This document shows positions 5,545 through 12,113 of a DNA stretch of 12,113 bases, piece by piece. Numbering within the stretch: the first letter of the stretch is position 1; every line of letters begins with the position of its first letter. The DNA lies in assembly GCA_036821645.1 (NCBI GenBank), contig DAISJD010000093.1:1-12113 (forward strand). The letters are read 5' to 3'. The DNA comes from DAISJD01 sp036821645 (GTDB lineage Bacteria; Pseudomonadota; Alphaproteobacteria; ATCC43930; CGMCC-115725). Both the position numbers and the translations under genes were made by a program. The notes under the pieces are model-generated. The model was not told the DNA's origin, did no database searches, and was given only the letters and a program-made list of their open reading frames with translations.

Positions 5545-8106
5545 TCAATAAAGCCCGCCGGTCTCTGGGACCGTCGGTGCCGGTTTCGGGGCCACAGGCG
5601 GCACGAGGCCGGGGGCAACCGTCCCCCCACCGAGAGTACCCGCCGCAACGGTACCATCGCCCGCAACCGGCACAGACCCTAGCCCCGGCCCCACCGCTGG
5701 ATCATCATTCACGGTCGCAATCCCCGCCGCCTCTTCGATCGCCTGATCGGCGGATGGCGGCTCCGTTCCCGGTTTGAAGGCTTCCCAGATCACCGTCCGG
5801 TCGCCCGGCTCGGCAAACCGCCCGGTCGCCGCATTCACCCGGACCAAACGGATGCCCGGCGGAATCCGGAAATCGACGGCCGGCTTGTCTTTCAACGCAT
5901 CGGTCATGAAAGCCGTGAAAATCGGCGCCGCCACCGATGCGCCTTGCTCACGCGGGCCGAGGGTGCGCGGATTGTCGAACCCGACATAGATGCCGACGGC
6001 GAGATCGGGGGAAAACCCGATGAACCATGTATCGTTGGCATCGTTCGTGGTGCCGGTCTTACCGGCGAGCGGGATGCGCAGCTTCGAGCCCACGGCCCCG
6101 GCGGCGGTTCCCCGTTGCACGACCCCTTCCATGATATTGACCATTTGATAGGCCGTTCCCGGATCCAGCACCAATTCCCGGCGATCTTGCAAATCGGGCA
6201 CCTGTCCCTCGGGTACGGCGGCATAATCCTGACAGACGGGACAGGGCCGATCGTCGCGCCGGAAAATCGTCTGTCCGTTGCGATCCTGCACCCGGTCGAT
6301 GATCGACGGGGTAATCTTGCGCCCGCCATTCACCAACATGGAAAAGCCGGTGGTGATTTTGAGCGGCGTCGTTTCGCCCGCCCCCAGCACCATCGAATAG
6401 TAAGGCGGCATCTTGTCCATGATGCCGAGCCGCTCGACATAGGGGACGATCTTGTCGATGCCGATCGTCGCCGCCATGCGCACGGTCATCGTATTCACCG
6501 ATTTTTCGATCGCTGCCCGAAGCGGCAGGATGCCGAGATTCGATTCGCCTTCAAAATTGCGCGGGCGATATTTCGGTTGGTCGGGACCGAGATCGATTTC
6601 GACCGGCGCACTGGAAATCAGGGTGGACGGGGTCATGCCGTTTTCAAGGGCCGCCAGAAAGGCGATCGGCTTCATGGTCGAGCCGACTTGACGCTTGGCC
6701 TGGAAAGCCCGGTCGAACTGGCTCTGTTCATAAGACCAACCGCCGACCACGGCCAACAGCCGCCCGGTATGGGGGTTGATCGCAACCAAGGCCCCCGACA
6801 CGTTCGGGATCTGGCGCAGGCCGAACAGCGGGTTTTTCTCGCCCGGCTTCGCCGCGACCGCAAGCGGTTCGACCAGGATGACATCCCCCGGCTTTAGCAC
6901 CTCGTCCGCCCGTTTGGGAGACGCCCCGACCCGTTGATCGTCCAGGGTCGGCCGCGCCCAAGCAAGTTCGGTGAAGGGGATGGTCCCTAAGGCCCCGTCG
7001 GCAAGCCCGATCTCGGCGCGATCGGCCTTGACCTCCAACACGAGCGCCAGTTTCCAGGGTGCCGATCCGGCCGGCGGTCGGATGGCCGCCAGCGCCCGGC
7101 TCCAGGCGCCATTGGCCGGCAGATCGATATGGCGCAAGGGCCCGCGCCAGCCGTGGCGGCGATCATAGGCGATGAGCCCGTCGCGCATCGCGCGGTCGGC
7201 AATCGTCTGCAAGGCGGGGTCTAGGCTGGTCCGCACGGACAGGCCGCCTTTATAGACCATATCCTCGCCGAACCGTTGGACCAATTCCCGGCGCACTTCT
7301 TCGGCAAAGAAGGGGGCGGCCACCTGTTCGGTGCCGCCGCGTTTGCGCGTGACGATCGGTTCCGCCATGGCGGCGCGCATTTCGGCATCCGTGATGGCCC
7401 CGGTCTTCTGCATCCCGTCCAGCACGTAATTGCGCCGTTCGATCGCCCGGTCCATGTGACGGGTCGGGTTGAGATAGGCCGGTCCCTGCACGATGCCAGC
7501 CAGGAACGCCGTCTCGGATAAGGTGAGTTCATCCAAGGATTTATTGAAATAATTCAAGGATGCGGCCGCGATGCCATAGGCATTTTCGCCGAAATAGATC
7601 TCGTTGAGATAGAGTTCGAGAATCCGGTCCTTGCTCAACACCCCTTCCAACCTGACCGCCAAAATCGCCTCGCGGATCTTGCGGCCGTAATCATAGGCAT
7701 TGCCGACCAGCATGTTCTTCGTCACTTGCTGGGTGATGGTCGAGGCCCCGCCGAATCGCCGCCGCGAGCCGAAATGCATCAGATTCGTCGCGACCGCCCG
7801 ACCGATCGCCATCAAATTCACGCCGCCATGCTGATAGAATTCCCGATCCTCCGCCGCCAGCACGGCTGCGATGAGGCGGGGCGGCATCGCCTTGATCGGC
7901 ACGAACAGCCGCTTTTGCGTCGCATATTCCGCCATGAGACGCCCGTCGCCCGCATGGACGCGGGTGGCGATCGGCGGCTGATAGGTCAACAGCGCCTGAT
8001 AATCGGGCAAGTCGGCCGCATAATGTCGATAGACCAAGAAGGCCCCGCCCCCCCCGATAAGACCGAGCAGGAACAGGCTGAACAGCAAAAAGCGAATGTG
8101 GCGCAT
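5545..8106 (-). CDS. mrcA: Penicillin-binding protein 1A (bifunctional class A PBP)
   Basis: 853 residues from the ATG at 8106, which starts directly before the membrane anchor; the frame stays open upstream but only from TTG codons inside a probable promoter. Residues 6-26 form the single transmembrane segment; the rest is periplasmic. The GT51 transglycosylase domain (about 50-220) polymerises lipid II: catalytic E86 in EDREFYQHGG, then GGASTITQQVTKN (119-131) and LSKDRILELYLNEIYFGENAYG (157-178). An OB-like linker fills about 290-430. The transpeptidase domain cross-links stem peptides: S476-T-M-K479 (active serine), S536-V-N538 and K683-T-G685, all intact. C622 and C625 in DDRPCPVCQDY form a cysteine pair between the last two motifs. 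A Pro/Gly/Ala-rich, probably disordered tail runs from about 781. No strong ribosome binding site is seen (GAGG 15 bases upstream). It is followed by prfB and diverges from rne. Confidence 0.96.
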   Translation of the reverse strand: MRHIRFLLFSLFLLGLIGGGGAFLVYRHYAADLPDYQALLTYQPPIATRVHAGDGRLMAEYATQKRLFVPIKAMPPRLIAAVLAAEDREFYQHGGVNLMAIGRAVATNLMHFGSRRRFGGASTITQQVTKNMLVGNAYDYGRKIREAILAVRLEGVLSKDRILELYLNEIYFGENAYGIAAASLNYFNKSLDELTLSETAFLAGIVQGPAYLNPTRHMDRAIERRNYVLDGMQKTGAITDAEMRAAMAEPIVTRKRGGTEQVAAPFFAEEVRRELVQRFGEDMVYKGGLSVRTSLDPALQTIADRAMRDGLIAYDRRHGWRGPLRHIDLPANGAWSRALAAIRPPAGSAPWKLALVLEVKADRAEIGLADGALGTIPFTELAWARPTLDDQRVGASPKRADEVLKPGDVILVEPLAVAAKPGEKNPLFGLRQIPNVSGALVAINPHTGRLLAVVGGWSYEQSQFDRAFQAKRQVGSTMKPIAFLAALENGMTPSTLISSAPVEIDLGPDQPKYRPRNFEGESNLGILPLRAAIEKSVNTMTVRMAATIGIDKIVPYVERLGIMDKMPPYYSMVLGAGETTPLKITTGFSMLVNGGRKITPSIIDRVQDRNGQTIFRRDDRPCPVCQDYAAVPEGQVPDLQDRRELVLDPGTAYQMVNIMEGVVQRGTAAGAVGSKLRIPLAGKTGTTNDANDTWFIGFSPDLAVGIYVGFDNPRTLGPREQGASVAAPIFTAFMTDALKDKPAVDFRIPPGIRLVRVNAATGRFAEPGDRTVIWEAFKPGTEPPSADQAIEEAAGIATVNDDPAVGPGLGSVPVAGDGTVAAGTLGGGTVAPGLVPPVAPKPAPTVPETGGLY

Positions 8107-8185
8107 GGTCTTTGACAAAAGCCTCGGGACAGGTTCACGACAATGCCCGCAACAAGATCGCCTTGAAGGCCGCATGGCACCCCAT

Positions 8186-8214
8186 GCTATCGCGCCGAAC
8201 GCCGCATTTGCCAA
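8186..8214 (-). promoter_or_regulatory. Candidate sigma70-type promoter for mrcA
   Basis: Read on the minus strand, TTGGCA (8214-8209, five of six matches) is followed after 17 bases by GATAGC (8191-8186, three of six). Transcription would begin near 8179 and leave a leader of about 70 bases before the ATG at 8106. The -10 box is weak, so the call is tentative. Confidence 0.35.
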
Positions 8215-8283
8215 GCGCTAATGCTGGAATACTGCCGTGCACGCGATGTTTGCGACCTCTGCCCGCACGGTACCACAGACAGA

Positions 8284-8304
8284 GGCCGGAACCGTCCTCC
8301 GGCC
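8284..8304. repeat. Perfect 7-bp inverted repeat
   Basis: GGCCGGA (8284-8290) and TCCGGCC (8298-8304) flank a 7-base loop. The left arm shares GG with a competing stem, CCTCTG (8256-8261) with CAGAGG (8280-8285), so the two cannot form together. It lies upstream of both candidate start sites and may be a protein-binding site. Confidence 0.45.
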
Positions 8305-8360
8305 GAACCCGACGCATCCCTGATCAGAGGCCCGGAGCCCCCAAAACCGAAATTAAATGA

Positions 8361-8389
8361 TTGTCGTGTGCCCCAAGGCACACTATTGT
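8361..8389 (+). promoter_or_regulatory. Candidate sigma70-type promoter for rne
   Basis: TTGTCG (8361-8366) and TATTGT (8384-8389) lie 17 bases apart and match the consensus at four of six positions each. The spacer is almost exactly filled by the inverted repeat at 8366-8383. Transcription would start near 8396 and give rne a leader of about 335 bases, similar in size to the E. coli rne leader (about 360). Confidence 0.45.
8366..8383. repeat. Perfect inverted repeat GTGTGCC-CCAA-GGCACAC (candidate operator)
   Basis: Two perfect 7-base arms surround a CCAA centre, between the putative -35 and -10 elements of the rne promoter. The palindrome is flanked by a direct repeat ATTGTCG (8360-8366 and 8385-8391). 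No T-run follows it, so it is not a terminator. A dimeric regulator binding here would sit on the promoter; none is encoded in the window. Confidence 0.5.
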
Positions 8390-8550
8390 CGATTCTGCGA
8401 AAATTCATTGGGTTGCCGTCTGGTCTTTCGATCCGATGGCAACGCCGCCCCGAATGACCGATGATCGCCAGCAGACATTTTGCGCGCTGCGTCATGGTCG
8501 GGTGTGGTGTTGGAACCCGGTGGAGACACTTGATAAACCTCGAAGCTGGG

Positions 8551-8565
8551 TCCGGCTTTTCCGGA
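8551..8565 (+). promoter_or_regulatory. rne leader stem-loop 1
   Basis: TCCGG (8551-8555) and CCGGA (8561-8565) enclose the loop CTTTT. It falls within the predicted rne leader. The U-rich loop is of the kind RNase E can bind or cut when the strand is RNA. Confidence 0.45.
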
Positions 8566-8593
8566 ACGCGTCGGTTGCTTCGTGCCTCGCCAT

Positions 8594-8620
8594 GATCGTC
8601 CCCCCTTTTCGGGGACCATC
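8594..8620 (+). promoter_or_regulatory. rne leader stem-loop 2
   Basis: GTCCCC (8598-8603) pairs with GGGGAC (8611-8616) around CCTTTTC; after a C-C mismatch GAT (8594-8596) pairs with ATC (8618-8620). The loop shares CTTTTC with stem-loop 1 (8556-8561 and 8605-8610). No T-run follows the stem. Confidence 0.5.
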
Positions 8621-8678
8621 GTTCGGCGGGTTGACCCGATAACCCACGCAGGCTTTGCCCCAACGAGGTGTGTGCCGC

Positions 8679-8701
8679 CCGACCGCTCTTCGCACGGTCG
8701 G
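8679..8701 (+). promoter_or_regulatory. rne leader stem-loop 3, close to the start codon
   Basis: CCGACCG (8679-8685) and CGGTCGG (8695-8701) form a perfect 7-bp stem with a nine-base loop, CTCTTCGCA. It ends 30 bases before the rne ATG and just ahead of the GGAG ribosome binding site (8718-8721), where it could affect ribosome access. Confidence 0.5.
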
Positions 8702-8731
8702 ATGCAAGGCGCGCGCTGGAGTGAGTGCCGC

Positions 8732-11700
8732 ATGGCAAGACGCATGTTAATCGATGCCACCCATCCCGAAGAAACCCGGGTCGTCGTCATCAATGGCAAT
8801 CGCCTCGAAGAATTCGATTTCGAGACATCGACCAAACGTCAGATCAAAGGCAACATCTATCTCGCGAAAATCACGCGGGTCGAGCCCTCGTTGCAGGCGG
8901 CCTTCGTCGAATATGGCGGCAACCGTCACGGTTTCCTCGCCTTCAGCGAAATCCATCCCGATTATTACCGCATCCCGGTCAGCGACCGCGAAGCGATGTT
9001 GGCGGCCGAACGGGCCGAGGATGAAGAAGCCGCACGCTATGCCGAGGATGGTGCCGACGGTCTCCCAGCCTTCCCGCAGGATCAGGGGGCGGACGACGGC
9101 ATTGCCGACGACCGCTTCACCCCCGATCGGGGGGCCGAGGACGAGGCCCTATCCGGCGACGAACCGGCGGCATTCGACACGCCCGATCCGTCCGTAACGC
9201 CGATCCCGGTCGCGGGGGCCTTGCTCCTGACCACGACGCCGCCCTTCCCGCTTGATCCGGCCCCGTTCGAGCCGGGGGCCGAACCCGCCCTCAGCGGCAC
9301 CACGCATGATGCGGATGCGCCCGGGGCACCGGCGTCCCAGGCCGAGCAGGGCATTGCCGCCAGCGTACATTACGCCTTGGCCGACCCGACGCCGCCCGCC
9401 GCCGTCGAAGGCGCCGATCGGGACGCGGGCGATTTTACCCCGCCGGATTTCACGGCGGATGCGGCTGAACCCGCCGATTCGGGCGACGAGACGGGCGATG
9501 TCGATCGCGACGACCGGGGCGACGACCGGGGCGAGCTTCCCCCCCTGCACGCCCAAGATCGGGCCGATGACGGCGAAGAACCGATCATCGTCGAAACCGT
9601 CGGCGGCGACGAGTTCGAAGATGTCCAGGCCCGTCCGCGCGCGCGCCATTATCGCCACTATAAGATCCAAGAAGTCATCAAACGCCGTCAGATCATCCTC
9701 ATTCAGGTGACGAAGGAAGAACGGGGCAACAAGGGGGCGGCGCTCACCACGTATCTGTCGCTCGCCGGTCGCTATTGCGTGCTGATGCCGAACGCCGCCA
9801 GAGGGGGCGGGGTATCCCGCAAGATCACCAGTGCCGCCGACCGCCGCCGCCTCAAGGAATTGATGGAAGAGTTGGAGGTGCCGGACGGCATGGGCGTGAT
9901 CGTGCGCACCGCCGGCAGCGAACGCTCGAAGCAGGAAATTAAACGCGACTACGAATATCTCTTGCGGCTTTGGGACGATATCCGCGAGTTGACCCTGCGT
10001 TCATCGGCCCCGGCCCTCATCTATGAAGAGGGCAGCCTGATCAAGCGGGCGATCCGCGATCTCTACAGCAGCGACATCGAAGAAATCCTGGTCGAAGGCG
10101 AAGACGGTTATCGCACGGCCAAGGAATTCATGCGGATGCTGATGCCGAGCCACGCCTCGCGGGTCAAACTCTATCGCGACCCGTCGATCCCGCTGTTCCA
10201 TCGCTTCCAAATCGATGCCCAGATCGACCAGATCCACAATCCGGTCTGTCAGTTGCGCTCCGGCGGCTATATCGTGATCAACCCGACCGAGGCCCTGGTC
10301 TCGATCGACGTCAATTCCGGGCGCGCCACCAAAGAACGCAACATCGAAGAAACCGCGACCAAGACCAATCTCGAAGCCGCCGAAGAAATCGCCCGCCAAC
10401 TGCGCCTGCGCGATCTTGCCGGTCTCGTGGTGATCGATTTCATCGATATGGAAGATGTGCGCAACCAAAAGGCGGTCGAATCCCGCCTGAAGGATGCGAT
10501 GCGTCAGGATCGGGCTCGCATCCAATTGGGCCGGATCAGTCCGTTCGGCCTGCTGGAACTGTCGCGCCAACGCCTGCGCTCGTCCTTAATCGAAGCCTCG
10601 ACCCAGATTTGCCCTCATTGCAACGGGTCCGGTACGATCCGCTCGACCGAATCGACGGCACTGGTCGCCTTGCGCGCCCTTGAAGAAGAGGGCATCCGCA
10701 GGCGGACGGCGGAAATCGAATTGTTCGTGCCGACCCAGATCGCGTTCTATCTGCTCAATCAAAAACGCGACGCGCTGGCCGCGATCGAACATCGCTACGG
10801 CTTTCAGGTCGTCGTGGCCCCGGACGACCATCTGATCCAACCGGCCTATCGTTTGGAACGGGTCCGCCCGCTCAGCCCGCAGGAATTGGCCGCCCTGCCG
10901 ATCCCGACCCTGTCGCCCGAACCGGTGGAAGATGAGGAGGATTTCCCCGAAGATCCGGCGGCCCCCGCCCCGCTCGACCCGGCGCAAGCCCAGGAACAGG
11001 GCGATGCAGCATCCCCGGACGGCACGGTCGAGGCGGGCGAGGACGAAGACAGGCCCCGGCGTAAACGGCGGCGGCGCAAGCGGCGGCGCGGTGGCGGCGA
11101 CGATCGGGATACGGTGGTGGGCGAGTCCGATGCGGACGGTGACGGCGACGAGGATGAGGGCGACGAACCCGCCGACAAGCCCGCCGACGCCGAGGGCAGC
11201 GCAGGCGACGACGACGCCCAGACCGGTACCGAGGATGAGGATGCGGGCGATGACGGCGACGATGCCGTCCATGCCGACGGCAGCCCGCTGACCGACGAGG
11301 AACGGGGCGACCGCAAACGCCGTCGGCGCGGCAAGCGCGGCGGGCGGCGGCGGCGGCGGGATGACAGCCCCGGTGCCGAGGCCCCGTTCGGCACGGTCTT
11401 AGAACAGCCGATCGTCGAGCCCGAAGATCTGATCGTGGGTTATCCCCCGGTCTTGGATTTCGCCCGCGATGGCCGCGAGCATATCTTTACCAGTGCCGAC
11501 ATCCTGCCCGCGCCAATCTTGGCGACGATCAAATCGGCAACCGCGACAGCAACCCCGGCCCCGGTGCCGGATCAGGCCCCGGATCAGGCCCCGGAACCGG
11601 AACCAGCGCCCGCCCCATCGGCGCAGACGGTCGGCGAGATTGTCCCGGATGCCCCGACCCCCGTCGCAGCACCCTCTGAAACCCCGCCCCAGGAAACGGC

Positions 11701-12113
11701 GTCGGACGATGCGGGATCAGGCGACACGGTGACAGCCGACGCCCCACCAAGCGACGACAAGCCGAAACGGACCCGCCGCGCACCGGCACGACGCAAAACC
11801 GCCGCCTCGGGCGAGGCCGCCGAAACGGCCGCGACACCCGATGCGACACATGCCGCAACCGACGCCCCCCCGGAAAAGCCGAAACGCGCCCCGCGCAAAC
11901 GCAAGGCAAGCCCGGACGCAGCCCCGGAGGTCGCAGCCGAACCCGTCGCGGCACCTGTGGCAGCGCCGGTCGCCGAACCGCCCCTCGTATCACCCCCGGC
12001 AGAACCGAGCCCGGTGGAACCCGCGACCGAACCGACCGTTACAGCCCCCCCGGTTGTCGAAACGCCCCCGGTTCCGGCACCAGCCCCAGAGGCCGATGCC
12101 GCTCCGCCGGAAC
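8732..12113 (+). CDS. rne: Ribonuclease E (3' partial, still open at window end)
   Basis: The endoribonuclease that initiates mRNA decay and matures rRNA and tRNA; it scaffolds the degradosome. 1127 codons are visible and the stop lies beyond the window. The ATG at 8732 gives the canonical start (MLIDATHPEETRVVVINGN from residue 5); GGAG at 8718-8721 precedes it. The S1 RNA-binding domain begins near residue 36 and is interrupted at about 88-305 by an acidic, Pro/Ala-rich insertion, resuming at KIQEVIKRRQIILIQVTKEERGNKGAALTTYLSLAG. The catalytic DNase I-like core carries the magnesium ligands D526 (SIDVNSG) and D569 (VIDFIDM), corresponding to E. coli D303 and D346. C627-P-H-C630 is the zinc link joining protomers. 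After about residue 730 the protein is low-complexity: acidic runs alternate with arginine-rich blocks (774-786, 861-876, 1009-1022, 1049-1058), probable RNA-binding segments, then a Pro/Ala-rich tail. Partner-binding sites at the extreme C-terminus are not visible. Confidence 0.97.
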   Translation, partial: MARRMLIDATHPEETRVVVINGNRLEEFDFETSTKRQIKGNIYLAKITRVEPSLQAAFVEYGGNRHGFLAFSEIHPDYYRIPVSDREAMLAAERAEDEEAARYAEDGADGLPAFPQDQGADDGIADDRFTPDRGAEDEALSGDEPAAFDTPDPSVTPIPVAGALLLTTTPPFPLDPAPFEPGAEPALSGTTHDADAPGAPASQAEQGIAASVHYALADPTPPAAVEGADRDAGDFTPPDFTADAAEPADSGDETGDVDRDDRGDDRGELPPLHAQDRADDGEEPIIVETVGGDEFEDVQARPRARHYRHYKIQEVIKRRQIILIQVTKEERGNKGAALTTYLSLAGRYCVLMPNAARGGGVSRKITSAADRRRLKELMEELEVPDGMGVIVRTAGSERSKQEIKRDYEYLLRLWDDIRELTLRSSAPALIYEEGSLIKRAIRDLYSSDIEEILVEGEDGYRTAKEFMRMLMPSHASRVKLYRDPSIPLFHRFQIDAQIDQIHNPVCQLRSGGYIVINPTEALVSIDVNSGRATKERNIEETATKTNLEAAEEIARQLRLRDLAGLVVIDFIDMEDVRNQKAVESRLKDAMRQDRARIQLGRISPFGLLELSRQRLRSSLIEASTQICPHCNGSGTIRSTESTALVALRALEEEGIRRRTAEIELFVPTQIAFYLLNQKRDALAAIEHRYGFQVVVAPDDHLIQPAYRLERVRPLSPQELAALPIPTLSPEPVEDEEDFPEDPAAPAPLDPAQAQEQGDAASPDGTVEAGEDEDRPRRKRRRRKRRRGGGDDRDTVVGESDADGDGDEDEGDEPADKPADAEGSAGDDDAQTGTEDEDAGDDGDDAVHADGSPLTDEERGDRKRRRRGKRGGRRRRRDDSPGAEAPFGTVLEQPIVEPEDLIVGYPPVLDFARDGREHIFTSADILPAPILATIKSATATATPAPVPDQAPDQAPEPEPAPAPSAQTVGEIVPDAPTPVAAPSETPPQETASDDAGSGDTVTADAPPSDDKPKRTRRAPARRKTAASGEAAETAATPDATHAATDAPPEKPKRAPRKRKASPDAAPEVAAEPVAAPVAAPVAEPPLVSPPAEPSPVEPATEPTVTAPPVVETPPVPAPAPEADAAPPE
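9509..9532 (+). repeat. Tandem 12-base repeat inside rne
   Basis: GACGACCGGGGC occurs twice in immediate succession, encoding DDRG twice within the acidic S1 insertion. The copies are identical, which suggests a recent in-frame duplication by slippage. Confidence 0.8.
11569..11604 (+). repeat. Tandem repeats in the rne C-terminal tail
   Basis: GGATCAGGCCCC is present twice in tandem (11569-11580 and 11581-11592), followed by GGAACC twice (11593-11604). They encode the DQAPDQAPEPEP segment. All units are multiples of three and keep the frame, so tail length is probably variable between strains. Confidence 0.8.

Larger units (their letters stand above)
8107..8731. other. Gene-free divergent region between mrcA and rne
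   Basis: 625 bases. Open frames cross it on both strands, but none starts with a good ribosome binding site, resembles a known family or avoids low-complexity composition, so I call no gene. It contains candidate promoters in both directions, one perfect inverted repeat and several stem-loops, listed separately. In other alphaproteobacteria I recall an N-acetylmuramoyl-L-alanine amidase gene between mrcA and rne; it is absent here and no remnant is recognisable. Confidence 0.6.

Noticed and set aside
5944..6897. 317-residue open frame on the plus strand, opposite mrcA
   Set aside because: Antisense to the transpeptidase domain of PBP1A, with the same mirror-frame composition and no ribosome binding site.
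8107..8214. N-terminal extension of PBP1A upstream of the ATG at 8106
   Set aside because: The extension starts at TTG within the candidate promoter and would place 36 non-conserved residues before the membrane anchor.
8366..8383. The palindrome as an intrinsic terminator
   Set aside because: No T-run follows on either strand, and it lies between promoter-like boxes.
8361..8642. 93-residue plus-strand frame in the mrcA-rne gap
   Set aside because: It starts from TTG inside the candidate promoter, has no ribosome binding site and overlaps the leader stem-loops.
8396..8731. The rne leader as a known structural RNA (RNase P RNA, tmRNA or riboswitch)
   Set aside because: None of the conserved sequence blocks of these RNAs could be found by eye.
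8187..8738. 183-residue minus-strand frame crossing the mrcA-rne gap
   Set aside because: No known family, Arg/Ser-rich frame composition, and it overlaps the rne start and regulatory elements.
9149..9670. 173-residue open frame on the minus strand within rne
   Set aside because: Antisense to the S1 insertion, with biased composition only. The sense frame is continuous with RNase E.
10586..11272. 228-residue open frame on the minus strand, opposite rne
   Set aside because: Antisense to rne; its hydrophobic look comes from the complement of the acidic GAC/GAG codons.

Overview
The window is a GC-rich chromosomal segment of an alphaproteobacterium, most like the Rhodospirillales by protein resemblance (judged by eye, no search run). 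It is a housekeeping neighbourhood: no mobile element, tRNA, rRNA, CRISPR array or defence system is visible. The three anchor genes are prfB (release factor 2), mrcA (penicillin-binding protein 1A) and rne (ribonuclease E).

Layout. Bases 1-1668 (+) hold the 3' part of a TPR protein with a glycosyltransferase-9-like C-terminal half; its start lies left of the window. It converges on, and overlaps by 11 bases, a minus-strand gene for a small exported protein (1658-2308). A short divergent region (2309-2495) leads to a RidA/YjgF-family gene (2496-2966, +) and a DUF482/FemAB-like N-acyltransferase gene (3022-4224, +), which ends in an intrinsic terminator whose loop contains the stop codon. On the minus strand follow prfB (4284-5412) and, upstream of it in the direction of transcription, mrcA (5545-8106); the two may share a transcript. 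A 625-base gene-free region (8107-8731) separates mrcA from the divergent rne gene, which starts at 8732 and is still open at the right edge after 1127 codons.

Two points need care when reading the coding regions. prfB is not one open frame: codons 1-23 end in an in-frame TGA, and the rest is read after a programmed +1 frameshift at CTT TGA C, preceded by a Shine-Dalgarno-like AGGAGG. RNase E is one continuous frame, but its S1 domain is split by an acidic, lysine-free insertion of about 215 residues, and its C-terminal half is low-complexity with arginine-rich blocks.

The most interesting non-coding stretch is the mrcA-rne divergent region. It holds a candidate sigma70-type promoter for rne whose 17-base spacer is almost filled by a perfect inverted repeat (8366-8383), followed by a leader of roughly 335 bases with several stem-loops, a plausible counterpart of the autoregulatory rne leader known from E. 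coli. No clearly new biological system is evident; the best leads are this leader and palindrome, the RNase E insertion and the textbook prfB frameshift signal.
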